Positions 9,161 through 16,911 of a stretch of DNA of 31,601 nt are shown piece by piece; positions within the stretch are counted from its first letter, which is position 1; every line of letters starts with the position of its first letter. The notes below the pieces were generated by a model. That model did not search any database, was not told the DNA's origin, and saw nothing but the letters and a program-made list of their open reading frames with translations. The stretch covers positions 9,810-41,410 of the forward strand of contig DDYM01000059.1 in the NCBI GenBank assembly GCA_002347985.1, read 5' to 3'. Source of the DNA: Bacteroidetes bacterium UBA2234 (GTDB lineage Bacteria; Bacteroidota; Bacteroidia; NS11-12g; UBA955). The position numbers were made by a program, and so were the translations under genes.

Positions 9161-10561
9161 ATGGAGATATTAATCACTGCCTTTCAGTTCATTTTAGCGT
9201 TATCGATTTTAATTACCCTGCACGAATTTGGTCATTATTGGGCCGCTCGAGCATTTGGAATCCGCATCGAGAAGTTCTTTTTGTTCTTCGATGCTTGGAA
9301 TATTAAGTTATTCAGCTTCAAAAAGGGCGATACTGAATATGGGATGGGTTGGTTGCCGTTGGGTGGTTATGTGAAAATTGCTGGTATGATGGATGAGAGT
9401 CTTGATACCGAACAGATGAAATCTGAGCCTCAGCCATGGGAGTTTCGCAGTAAGCCGGCTTGGCAGCGTTTGATTGTGATGGTGGGTGGTGTAACTGTGA
9501 ATTTGATTCTTGGAATCATTTTGATGGTTTCGTTGACATACTCACAAGGTGAATCTTATATCCCCAATGAAGCAATCAACAACAAAGGAGGCGTTTATGC
9601 CAGTCCAGTAGCGCGTTCAATGGGTTTTGCAACTGGGGATCGAATCATCTCTTTAAACGGCAAAAAAGTAGAGAATTTGGATGCCGAATTTGGTGATCCC
9701 TCGTTTTTGATGGCGGATAAAAAAGTTGTAGAGATTCAAAGGGCAAAATTGGTTGTATCGCCATCGGCAGATTCTGCGCAGCCTTCGTCATCCCAATATG
9801 TGTATTTTGACACCACTTTGGTATTGCCTACAAACTTTGATGAATTGTTATCGAAGAAATCTGAAATGCCCTTTTTTGCCCCTCGATTGTCGTTTGTGGT
9901 TGGAAAACTCACCGGCGGTGGCAATGCATACAAAGCGGGTTTTGATGTAGGAGATGCCATCGAAAAAGTGGAAGGAAAGGATGTGCTTTCGTTTTTTGAA
10001 TTCAAGGAGACCTTGGTGAAGTATGCGGGTCAGCGAATCAAAATGCAGGTGAAGGATACACTGGGTAAAACCACCGTTTTAACGGTTGATGTTAATGCCG
10101 ATGCTACAATTGGATTTCAGCCTAAGTTTTCGGGTTTTGAGAACGATGAAAAGGTGATTAAATATGGTTTGGGCGAATCGGTAAACAAAGGAGTTTCAAG
10201 ATCTTTTGGTTTGATTGGTGCCAATGCAAAGGCTTTGGGAAATGTTGCCTCAGGTAAAACGGATGCTTCAAAATCTTTGGCAGGTCCGGTGGGCATTGCA
10301 CAAATGTTTGGCGGTACTTGGGATTGGGTTAACTTCTGGACGCTAACGGCGATGCTTAGCTTGGTGCTAGCTTTTATGAATATTCTTCCGATTCCGGCCT
10401 TAGATGGTGGACATGTGATGTTCTTGTTGTATGAAATTATCGCAAGAAGACCGGTGTCTGAAAAAGTACTTTATGTAGGCCAAGTGATTGGGATGGTGAT
10501 TTTGCTATCCTTGGTGGCATTCACCTTTTGGGTCGACATCGCGCGCGCTCTGGGATTGTAA
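9161..10561 (+). CDS. rseP: Site-2 zinc metalloprotease, RseP family
   Basis: This intramembrane protease cuts single-pass membrane substrates such as anti-sigma factors or signal-peptide remnants. The 466 residues include the zinc motif HEFGH (His21-His25) in the first membrane helix, the MVGGVTVNLILGI helix near residue 107, two PDZ domains (about 140-200 and 245-310), and the second catalytic motif MNILPIPALDGGH (Asn407, Asp415) in a later membrane helix; the C-terminus is another hydrophobic helix. In Bacteroidota this gene often follows dxr, but here it follows a GNAT gene. It has its own promoter. HscB starts one base after its stop codon, so the two are translated from one message. Its physiological substrate is not shown by the window. 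Confidence 0.96.
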   Translation: MEILITAFQFILALSILITLHEFGHYWAARAFGIRIEKFFLFFDAWNIKLFSFKKGDTEYGMGWLPLGGYVKIAGMMDESLDTEQMKSEPQPWEFRSKPAWQRLIVMVGGVTVNLILGIILMVSLTYSQGESYIPNEAINNKGGVYASPVARSMGFATGDRIISLNGKKVENLDAEFGDPSFLMADKKVVEIQRAKLVVSPSADSAQPSSSQYVYFDTTLVLPTNFDELLSKKSEMPFFAPRLSFVVGKLTGGGNAYKAGFDVGDAIEKVEGKDVLSFFEFKETLVKYAGQRIKMQVKDTLGKTTVLTVDVNADATIGFQPKFSGFENDEKVIKYGLGESVNKGVSRSFGLIGANAKALGNVASGKTDASKSLAGPVGIAQMFGGTWDWVNFWTLTAMLSLVLAFMNILPIPALDGGHVMFLLYEIIARRPVSEKVLYVGQVIGMVILLSLVAFTFWVDIARALGL

Positions 10562-10562
10562 T

Positions 10563-11051
10563 ATGCAAAATGCGTTTGAATTTTTTGGGCTTGCGCCTAC
10601 GTTGAATGTGGATTCGAAAGAAATTCGCAGTCGGTACATTGAAATTCAACGTAAAGGACACCCAGATTTGGTAGGGGATGACGGCTCGGAATTAAATGTC
10701 ATTGAATTGGCCAATCGCTATTACGAAGAACTTCGATCGCCACGAGGCATTGTGAAATCCTATCTGATGGCAATGAATGTGGCGGATTTAAATCAAAACA
10801 GACTGCCCAATGATTTTTTGTTTGAAATGATGTCGTTAAACGACGAAATCGATGAAAAACATGCGGGTGATGAAGCGGCGGGTAGTCGCGCTGAATCGAT
10901 GTTAAATCAAGCAGAGGCGGAATTAGAAGTGACATTAAGCCAATGGAAAGATGTTGAGTCGCCCAACTTAGAAGCATTGATCGAATGGTATCAGAAATCG
11001 AAGTATTTAGATCGTTTGCGCAAAAATTTTCTAGGAATTGAGGAGATTTAA
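10563..11051 (+). CDS. hscB: Fe-S cluster co-chaperone HscB (J-domain protein)
   Basis: HscB brings the scaffold IscU to the Hsp70 HscA and stimulates its ATPase during Fe-S cluster transfer. The 162 residues show both family parts: an N-terminal J domain beginning FEFFGLAPTLNVDSKEIRSR with the HPD motif at His33-Asp35, and a C-terminal helical region with LPNDFLFEMMSLNDEIDE and the closing KSKYLDRLRKNF, which parallels the RFLDKLRS of E. coli HscB. The J motif reads HPDL rather than the common HPDK or HPDR. No iscU or hscA is adjacent. It begins one base after rseP; the phosphoribosyltransferase gene follows after 26 bases. Confidence 0.88.
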   Translation: MQNAFEFFGLAPTLNVDSKEIRSRYIEIQRKGHPDLVGDDGSELNVIELANRYYEELRSPRGIVKSYLMAMNVADLNQNRLPNDFLFEMMSLNDEIDEKHAGDEAAGSRAESMLNQAEAELEVTLSQWKDVESPNLEALIEWYQKSKYLDRLRKNFLGIEEI

Positions 11052-11077
11052 ACTCATCCATGTAATTTTACAACACT

Positions 11078-11575
11078 ATGTCAACCCGCACGCAACTCAA
11101 GAATCATCATGAAATCCGAGTAATTTTTCAACGGATGGCTCTAGAAATTGCGGAATCTTTTGCGGACCAAGAGGATTTATATTTTGTAGCTATCAACGAG
11201 CGCGGAATGGCAATTGCGTTGGAACTGAATCATGAATTGAGTAGGATTTTGCCCGATTGCAATATTTCCTTGGGAAATGTTCATTCTACGGAAGATTACA
11301 AATGGGAGGGAATTTTGCCCAATATGGTGGCGATGTCAACCCCTGTAATTATTGTAGACGACGTGATTCATTCGGGAGGAACTGCGATGCAAGTTTTGGT
11401 TGATTTGTACGAACATGGTTTTGAAACAATCAGAACCGCCTTTTTGGCGCAGCGCGAGCATCGCGATTATCCAATTCAAGCAAATTTCGTGGGCGTTTCA
11501 ATTGCTACTACCTTGCAAGAGCATGTTTTCTTCAACAATGAGGATCCTGGGGATCTTCAACTGTACCTGATTTGA
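11078..11575 (+). CDS. PyrR-like phosphoribosyltransferase
   Basis: The 165-residue protein has a type I phosphoribosyltransferase fold, with the PRPP-binding motif VIIVDDVIHSGGTAMQ in the middle. The C-terminal part (AFLAQREHRDYPIQANFVG and following) lines up well with Bacillus PyrR (VLVDRGHRELPIRADYIG), so PyrR is the closest family I can name. PyrR proteins have uracil phosphoribosyltransferase activity, and in Firmicutes they also bind pyr mRNA; whether this one regulates is unknown and no PyrR attenuator is visible nearby. It follows hscB by 26 bases. A 19-base inverted repeat and then the surface-protein gene follow; a dihydroorotase gene of the same pathway lies 2.6 kb on. Confidence 0.85.
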   Translation: MSTRTQLKNHHEIRVIFQRMALEIAESFADQEDLYFVAINERGMAIALELNHELSRILPDCNISLGNVHSTEDYKWEGILPNMVAMSTPVIIVDDVIHSGGTAMQVLVDLYEHGFETIRTAFLAQREHRDYPIQANFVGVSIATTLQEHVFFNNEDPGDLQLYLI

Positions 11576-11604
11576 TTAATTATACAGGTTCTTAATTGTA
11601 ATTT

Positions 11605-11623
11605 AGTTGTCATTCTGACAACT
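11605..11623. promoter_or_regulatory. Perfect inverted repeat AGTTGTCA-TTC-TGACAACT upstream of surface-protein gene
   Basis: Two perfect 8-base arms surround a 3-base centre. It lies 30 bases after the phosphoribosyltransferase stop and where the -33 region of the following promoter (-7 element at 11642) should be. The sequence after it (CTTTAGAGG) is not a strong U-tract, so an operator fits at least as well as a terminator. Confidence 0.5.
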
Positions 11624-11641
11624 CTTTAGAGGATTATTTGT

Positions 11642-11649
11642 TATTTTTG
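11642..11649 (+). promoter_or_regulatory. -7 promoter element (TATTTTTG) of the surface-protein gene
   Basis: TATTTTTG fits TAnnTTTG and ends 11 bases before the chosen ATG at 11661. Its -33 region would fall on or next to the inverted repeat at 11605-11623; no plain TTG is seen there. Confidence 0.45.
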
Positions 11650-11660
11650 AATTGGTGAAT

Positions 11661-14144
11661 ATGCGCTACCTATTTTTCGTGCTGTTTTGTTTGCTGATAG
11701 GCAACGCAAGAGCTACGCACATTGTGGGCGGGGAGATGGGTTATAAGTATCTGGGCAATAACCAATACAGAATTCGATTGGATCTTTACATTGATTGTCA
11801 GAACGGCAATCCCAGTGCCATTCAATCCGATGCTACGGCATATATTGGTGTGTTTAATGGTCAAACCCGAAACATGATTGGGGGGTATCCCAAACAGGTA
11901 AATCGTCAGGGTCCTAAGCGTGTTGTGAAAACCAATTACAATTGCATCGTTCAAGCGCCTAATGCCTGTGTTGATCAGTACTGGTACGAAGTGACATTTA
12001 CCTTGCCACCCATTACAGGGGGCTATTATATTTCATTTCAACGCTGCTGTAGAAATGGTTCCATTAACAATTTGGTGGATCCGGGTGGAACGGGTGCAAA
12101 TTATTGGACCTTAATTCCGGATGCTAGAACGTTATCGAACAAAAAAGAAAACAATTCTGCCGTTTTCAAGGAGTTGCCGCCCAACTTTTTGTGTACCAAC
12201 ACACCGTTAAAGTTCGACCACAGTGCGATTGATGATGACGGCGATAGTTTGGTTTACGAGTTATTTAGGCCCTACACCGGTGGAACAACCAACGCACCAC
12301 GTCCGGATCAAGGAGCCAATGGAGATTTACAAATGCCACCGTTTTCTCAAATTACTTGGGGCGCAGGTTATATCGATACAAATCCAATCAATGGAAATCC
12401 TCCTCTTCAGATTGATTCCAAGACCGGTTATCTAACTCTCACACCCACAAAAACCGGCCAATTCGTAGTAGGGATTTTGGTGAAAGAATATCGAAATGGT
12501 CAGTTGATAGGTACCACACGTCGAGATTATCAGTTCAACGTTCAGAGTTGCGTGATTGATGTAGTGGCTTCCTATTTCGTGCCAACATTTATTTGCGGTT
12601 ATCAGTATAAGTTTCAAAATAAGAGTACTTCAGCCCAGCGTTATCATTGGGATTTTGGGATAGATAGTTTAAAAACTGATACTTCAAATTTGCCAAGTCC
12701 AACCTTCACCTTTCCCCATGCCGGGAAATTTAAAGTGAAGTTGTATGCCTACAAAAACAAGTGTTTAGATAGTTTTTTGGCTTATGTTACTGTGATTGAG
12801 CCATTGAAACCCAAGTTGCCAGCAGATACAATTATTTGTCCTGGTGGTTCAGTGAAATTGAAATCGAATATCAAAGCGGAAGCATACAAATGGAGTACCG
12901 GCCAAACCACCGATTCAATCATTACAAAACTGGAGGGCTGGGTTTATTTGGATGTATATTCAAAAATTTGTTATTGGAGAGATTCAATGAAAATCACCAT
13001 TGACAGAGCTATAGTGAATGCTTTGGGTGATACTACCATTTGTAGTAACGATCCAATCAATAGGGATATCTATGGTGCCCCAGGGATGGCGAAATATACT
13101 TGGAGTAACGGCGCTACAACACGAATTACCACAGTGAAAAAAACGGGTAAATATTACCTAACAGGAGAAACTGTAAATAAGTGTAAATCAATTGACTCAG
13201 TCACTGTTTCGCAATACAGTCCGGTGAAAGTAGTTGTTGGAGATACCACCGTTTGTCCTTCCGTTGTTGTCACCTTTGATTCCAAAATCAATACGGGGGG
13301 AAATACTTCTGTGGTTTGGAGCGATGGCGCATCGGGTAGAACTGCAAATATTTCATCGCCGGGATTGTATTGGGTGAAGGTTACAGTTGGACTCTGCTCC
13401 ACAAGAGATACATTTAAACTCACGAACTTTCCTTATGAATTTAAAATGGGCAATGATCTCAGATACTGTGAGAAAATTGATACCACTTTAACAATTACAT
13501 TGCCCAATGTTACTCAAGTGGTTTGGAATAGGGAGATTACAGGTCCAGTGTTCCGTTTAACGGCTCCAGGAAAGGTAGTAGTTGAACTGCATAATTCTTA
13601 CGGCTGTCCTGAAAAGGATTCCATTGATGTGAAATTATTCCCCAATCCAATTGTTGATTTGGGCCCAGATACATCGTTGTGTTTGTCTGAAACCCCAACT
13701 TTAGACGCCGGTCCAGGAATGATTTCCTATTTGTGGAATACGGGAGCAACATCGCAAAAAATTATTGGCTACGATAGTGGTTTGTATTGGGTAAAGGTGA
13801 AAGATCCGGAGGGTTGTGTAAATCGTGATTCAGTGAATTTGAATAAGCGTAAAGATGCTTTTCCGTCGATAATTTTTATGCCAAATGCATTTACCCCCAA
13901 TGGTGATGGCAGGAATGATATGTATCCGATGAACCAGTATATGGTGAAGGGGTCTTTGTATAACGTAAAATTGTTCAATCGCTGGGGTGAGAAAATTGCA
14001 GAATTCACCAATCCCGATATGAACTGGGATGGAAATATCAATGGAAAGCCGGCACCAGAAGGGGTTTATATTTTTATGGCCTATTGGATTGGTTGTGACA
14101 ATGAAAAGAGGTCATTGCAAGGCAATTTCACTTTGCTTCGCTAG
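11661..14144 (+). CDS. Secreted Ig-repeat surface protein with gliding-motility-type C-terminal domain (T9SS cargo)
   Basis: The 827-residue protein starts at ATG 11661, where a signal peptide begins at once (cleavage likely after NARA, before THIVGGEMGY). TTG and GTG codons just upstream are less likely starts. Residues about 20-300 form the THIVGGE-type N-terminal region common in Bacteroidota surface proteins. About 310-385 is a PKD-like domain (YHWDFGID, FTFPHAGKFKVKLYAYKN). Five Ig-like repeats then begin near residues 387, 455, 526, 596 and 667, each with two cysteines and a W-S/N-x-G or equivalent core. The last ~90 residues (FMPNAFTPNGDGRND to the end) are the gliding motility-associated C-terminal domain that directs type IX secretion. 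The role is probably adhesion or surface structure; the ligand is unknown. Type IX machinery genes are not in the window. Confidence 0.93.
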   Translation: MRYLFFVLFCLLIGNARATHIVGGEMGYKYLGNNQYRIRLDLYIDCQNGNPSAIQSDATAYIGVFNGQTRNMIGGYPKQVNRQGPKRVVKTNYNCIVQAPNACVDQYWYEVTFTLPPITGGYYISFQRCCRNGSINNLVDPGGTGANYWTLIPDARTLSNKKENNSAVFKELPPNFLCTNTPLKFDHSAIDDDGDSLVYELFRPYTGGTTNAPRPDQGANGDLQMPPFSQITWGAGYIDTNPINGNPPLQIDSKTGYLTLTPTKTGQFVVGILVKEYRNGQLIGTTRRDYQFNVQSCVIDVVASYFVPTFICGYQYKFQNKSTSAQRYHWDFGIDSLKTDTSNLPSPTFTFPHAGKFKVKLYAYKNKCLDSFLAYVTVIEPLKPKLPADTIICPGGSVKLKSNIKAEAYKWSTGQTTDSIITKLEGWVYLDVYSKICYWRDSMKITIDRAIVNALGDTTICSNDPINRDIYGAPGMAKYTWSNGATTRITTVKKTGKYYLTGETVNKCKSIDSVTVSQYSPVKVVVGDTTVCPSVVVTFDSKINTGGNTSVVWSDGASGRTANISSPGLYWVKVTVGLCSTRDTFKLTNFPYEFKMGNDLRYCEKIDTTLTITLPNVTQVVWNREITGPVFRLTAPGKVVVELHNSYGCPEKDSIDVKLFPNPIVDLGPDTSLCLSETPTLDAGPGMISYLWNTGATSQKIIGYDSGLYWVKVKDPEGCVNRDSVNLNKRKDAFPSIIFMPNAFTPNGDGRNDMYPMNQYMVKGSLYNVKLFNRWGEKIAEFTNPDMNWDGNINGKPAPEGVYIFMAYWIGCDNEKRSLQGNFTLLR

Positions 14145-14165
14145 GGTTAATTTCCCTAATTTTTG
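14142..14165 (+). terminator. Weak stem-loop overlapping the surface-protein stop codon
   Basis: TAGGG (14142-14146) and CCCTA (14154-14158) can pair around a 7-base loop, followed by ATTTTTGG. The stem is only five base pairs and includes the TAG stop codon. It may end some transcripts before the dihydroorotase gene, but it is weak. Confidence 0.3.
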
Positions 14166-14192
14166 GAGTGGTTTGATGAGTTTGTAAATTTG
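14163..14192 (+). promoter_or_regulatory. Promoter of dihydroorotase gene (TTG, 19 bases, TAAATTTG)
   Basis: TTG at 14163-14165 and TAAATTTG at 14185-14192 are 19 bases apart, a full match to the Bacteroidota consensus. The -7 element ends three bases before the ATG at 14196. With the usual distance to the transcription start, the first transcribed base would be at or within a base or two of the start codon, giving a leaderless mRNA. Confidence 0.65.
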
Positions 14193-14195
14193 AGT

Positions 14196-15527
14196 ATGGG
14201 AAAAACTGTTATAAAGAATGCGAAATTGGTATCAGACAATAGAGTGTTTGATGGGGATTTATTAATTCAAGATGGAATCATTCAAAGAATTGATAGTCAT
14301 ATCGATGCGACAAATTCAGATGTCGTAGATGCCAATGGTTCTTATGTGATGCCCGGAGTGATCGATGATCAGGTGCATTTTCGCGAACCCGGTTTAACAC
14401 ATAAAGCTTCTATATATACAGAGAGTAGGGCAGCATTAGCTGGTGGAACTACTTCCTTTATGGAAATGCCCAATGTGAATCCACAAACGATTACCAATTT
14501 TCTATTGGAAGAGAAATATGAGTTGGGTGCTGCGAGTTCTGCAGTGAATTACTCTTTTTATTTGGGGGCCACGAATCACAATTTGGAGGAGATTAAAAAG
14601 GTCAATCCAAACAATGTTTGTGGCGTGAAAATCTTCATGGGCAGTAGCACTGGCGATATGCTGGTGGATCAGCCTCATGCATTGGAAGGGTTGTTTGCCC
14701 ATTCTCCCATATTAATTGCCACCCATTGCGAATGTGAAAGTCGCGTGAAGGCAAGATTCGCAAATTCTGTCGCCTTTTTTGGTGAGGAAATCGCTCCGGA
14801 AGAACACCCGGTTATTAGAGATGCAGAAGCTTGCTATCTATCATCGTCTTACGCCATAGAATTGGCAAATAAATACGATGCTAGATTGCATATTTTGCAC
14901 ATTTCAACGGAGAAAGAAACACATCTTTTCAGGAATGACATTCCCTTGGCTCAGAAAAAGATTACAGCGGAGGTTTGTGTTCATCACCTACATTTTTGTG
15001 ACCGAGATTATATCAAATTGGGGAATCTGATTAAATGCAACCCAGCGATTAAAAAGGAATCTGACCGTGCGGCGTTGTGGGAGGCCTTGTTGGATGATCG
15101 ATTTGATGTGATTGCAACGGATCATGCGCCACACACTTGGGAAGAGAAACAGAATAAATATGCTCAATCACCATCGGGATTACCATTGGTGCAGCATTCT
15201 TTGTCGATGATGATGGATTATGTAGATGCAGGTAAAATTGGTATCGAAAAAATGGTTGAAAAAATGTGTCATAACCCAGCTATTTTGTATCAAATTCACA
15301 ACCGAGGATTCTTAAGGGAGGGATATGCTGCGGATATCGTATTGTTGGGTAAGAGTAGCGAACCGGTAAACAAGTCGAATCTGTTATACAAGTGCGGATG
15401 GTCGCCTTTGGAAGGACATCAATTCAAATATCAACCCCAAAAGGTTTGGGTAAATGGGGTATTGGGATACGACGGTGGATTGACAGAGAATTACAATGCT
15501 CAACGATTGCTGTTCAATCGGAATTAA
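14196..15527 (+). CDS. pyrC: Dihydroorotase (amidohydrolase family), Bacteroidota type
   Basis: The enzyme cyclises N-carbamoyl-aspartate to dihydroorotate, the third step of pyrimidine synthesis. I chose ATG 14196 (443 residues, MGKTVIKNAKLV) because the upstream in-frame TTG at 14163 is the promoter -33 element and the -7 element lies between. Amidohydrolase landmarks are VIDDQVHFREPG (57-66), GVKIFMGSSTG with Lys145, ATHCE with His177, LHILHIS with His235 and IATDHAPHT with Asp309. The first His of the usual metal motif HxH is Gln59 here (QVH); from memory this IDDQVHFR form is common in Bacteroidota dihydroorotases, so it is a lineage variant, not decay. A non-dihydroorotase amidohydrolase role is possible. 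The TAA stop overlaps the convergent DUF58 stop. Confidence 0.88.
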   Translation: MGKTVIKNAKLVSDNRVFDGDLLIQDGIIQRIDSHIDATNSDVVDANGSYVMPGVIDDQVHFREPGLTHKASIYTESRAALAGGTTSFMEMPNVNPQTITNFLLEEKYELGAASSAVNYSFYLGATNHNLEEIKKVNPNNVCGVKIFMGSSTGDMLVDQPHALEGLFAHSPILIATHCECESRVKARFANSVAFFGEEIAPEEHPVIRDAEACYLSSSYAIELANKYDARLHILHISTEKETHLFRNDIPLAQKKITAEVCVHHLHFCDRDYIKLGNLIKCNPAIKKESDRAALWEALLDDRFDVIATDHAPHTWEEKQNKYAQSPSGLPLVQHSLSMMMDYVDAGKIGIEKMVEKMCHNPAILYQIHNRGFLREGYAADIVLLGKSSEPVNKSNLLYKCGWSPLEGHQFKYQPQKVWVNGVLGYDGGLTENYNAQRLLFNRN

Positions 15528-16450
15528 TGGAGTTTTGAGCGTTTGACAAAGAACGCAGTCAAGGCTTGTTCAATGGGTTTTGATACATCTGCGATGAAAC
15601 AATCTATTCCTAATTGTATGCACTTTTCGTTAAATTCTTTATTGCGTGCAGTTTCCATTTGCTGATAAGCCATTTGAATTTCATCGGGTTGTAATTTGAT
15701 GAATTCGTTGGTTTCTAAATCCATGAATTTAATAGGGCGGTTTCCCGTTGAAAAGCTCAGGTTTATTTCTTGTTCGGCGTGTTGGATTTGAATGAGAAGG
15801 ACTTCACATTTTTGAAATCGTAGCATTGCCATATATTTCCAAAATGAGGCCTCGGCTTCCGCCTCGGCCGTTCCCCACAAAAAATCACTTAGAATTACTA
15901 CCAATTGTCGTCTTCCCACATGTAAAATCGCTTCCTCCATGGATTGATTGGCTACGGAAGTCGTGGTTTTTTGTGTGGCTTTTTCTGATAACCACAAGGG
16001 ACTCAATGATAACAACTGTTGTTGCAAATGACCCCTGGTACTTTTGCATGCGCTTTTGTAATAAAATCCTTCGTTGTTGTATAATCCCAACGAAAAGCTG
16101 TCTTTCTGCTGTTGCAATAGTCCGCCAATGACCCCTGCCGCCAAGGTGCCAAATTTCAATTTGGATTCTGATTTCTCGGGGAAGCGCATACTCCCAGAAG
16201 TATCCAGCCAAATGTGGGCCTTTAAATTTGTTTCTTCATCAAACTGCTTGATGTATTTTTTGTCCGTCCTGGCCAATAATTTCCAGTCGATGTTTTTTAC
16301 ACTTTCCCCCGGATTGTAGGGTCTATGTTCTGCAAATTCTACGGAAAAACCGCGAAACGGACTTTTGTGTAAACCGGCTACAAATCCTTCTTTGGCTGAC
16401 GTTGCCAACAATTCAAAATTGGAATAGGACTGAATTTCTTCGAGTAACAC
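15524..16450 (-). CDS. DUF58 domain protein (von Willebrand A-like)
   Basis: The 308-residue soluble protein shows the DUF58 core: FRGFSVEFAEHRPYNPGESVKNIDWKLLARTDKKYIKQFDEE near residues 33-75, followed by a VWA-type metal site HIWLDTSGSM. Members usually sit in moxR-DUF58-VWA operons and are thought to act with MoxR AAA+ chaperones on secreted or metal enzymes. Here no moxR is adjacent: the next gene upstream is trxA, separated by a strong terminator, so this gene must have its own promoter, which I could not identify. The start is GTG at 16450; no nearby ATG gives the complete N-terminus. It converges with the dihydroorotase gene, overlapping by four bases. Biochemical function is unknown. 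Confidence 0.87.
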   Translation of the reverse strand: MLLEEIQSYSNFELLATSAKEGFVAGLHKSPFRGFSVEFAEHRPYNPGESVKNIDWKLLARTDKKYIKQFDEETNLKAHIWLDTSGSMRFPEKSESKLKFGTLAAGVIGGLLQQQKDSFSLGLYNNEGFYYKSACKSTRGHLQQQLLSLSPLWLSEKATQKTTTSVANQSMEEAILHVGRRQLVVILSDFLWGTAEAEAEASFWKYMAMLRFQKCEVLLIQIQHAEQEINLSFSTGNRPIKFMDLETNEFIKLQPDEIQMAYQQMETARNKEFNEKCIQLGIDCFIADVSKPIEQALTAFFVKRSKLH

Positions 16451-16500
16451 AGTTATCGTTTGATTTTATTTGATGGTCTGTAGAAATTTTTGGTGGGGGT

Positions 16501-16538
16501 TCCATAAAAAAGGCCGGCGAGCCGGCCTTTTTTATGGA
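16501..16538. terminator. Strong bidirectional intrinsic terminator after trxA
   Basis: Positions 16501-16518 and 16521-16538 are perfect inverted copies (18 bases each, 2-base centre). The GC core AGGCCGGC/GCCGGCCT is flanked by A6 and T6 runs, so it can act on both strands. It lies 11 bases beyond the trxA stop and ends trxA transcription before the DUF58 gene. It is the only strong intrinsic terminator I see in the window. Confidence 0.93.
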
Positions 16539-16549
16539 AATTTTTTGGA

Positions 16550-16867
16550 TTATAACTGAGCCTCAATTTTAGAAGCAATGTTCTGCTTTGGAACCGCTCC
16601 TACAATTTTATCTACCAACTGACCGTTTTTGAAAATCAATAGGGTAGGAATACTGCGAACTCCGTAGTTCATGGAAATGTCTGGATTTTCATCCACATTC
16701 AATTTGCCAATTACCGCCTTGCCTGCATATTCATTTGAAAGTTCATCGACCATTGGACCGATCATGCGGCATGGACCACACCACTCTGCCCAAAAATCTA
16801 CCAATACGGGTTTGTCTGATTGCAATACAACTTCGTTGAAGTTACTGCTTGTGAATTTTTCTGCCAT
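16550..16867 (-). CDS. trxA: Thioredoxin
   Basis: This is a small cytoplasmic dithiol oxidoreductase that reduces ribonucleotide reductase, peroxiredoxins and other proteins. The 105 residues are normal for TrxA. The active site [10 protein letters not shown] has Cys30 and Cys33, the buried Asp24 precedes it (VLVDFWAEW), and the cis-proline motif SIPTLLIF and a C-terminal [16 protein letters not shown] helix are present. There is no signal peptide, so it is cytosolic. A strong bidirectional hairpin lies 11 bases after the stop. It is preceded by the TIGR02757 gene with a 44-base gap that holds an imperfect -7 element (TAAATTCG on the minus strand), so it may be transcribed alone or with its neighbour. 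Confidence 0.98.
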   Translation of the reverse strand: MAEKFTSSNFNEVVLQSDKPVLVDFWAEWCGPCRMIGPMVDELSNEYAGKAVIGKLNVDENPDISMNYGVRSIPTLLIFKNGQLVDKIVGAVPKQNIASKIEAQL

Positions 16868-16911
16868 TTTGTTGATTTTTTATATTTACGAATTTAAGAA
16901 ATTTCTGTCGT

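Noticed and set aside
11652..11660. TTG or GTG start of the surface-protein gene upstream of ATG 11661
   Set aside because: The ATG at 11661 leads straight into a good signal peptide and is the stronger start codon.
16897..16906. Ten-base palindrome AGAAATTTCT upstream of trxA
   Set aside because: AT-rich and short; such palindromes are frequent by chance in intergenic DNA of this composition.
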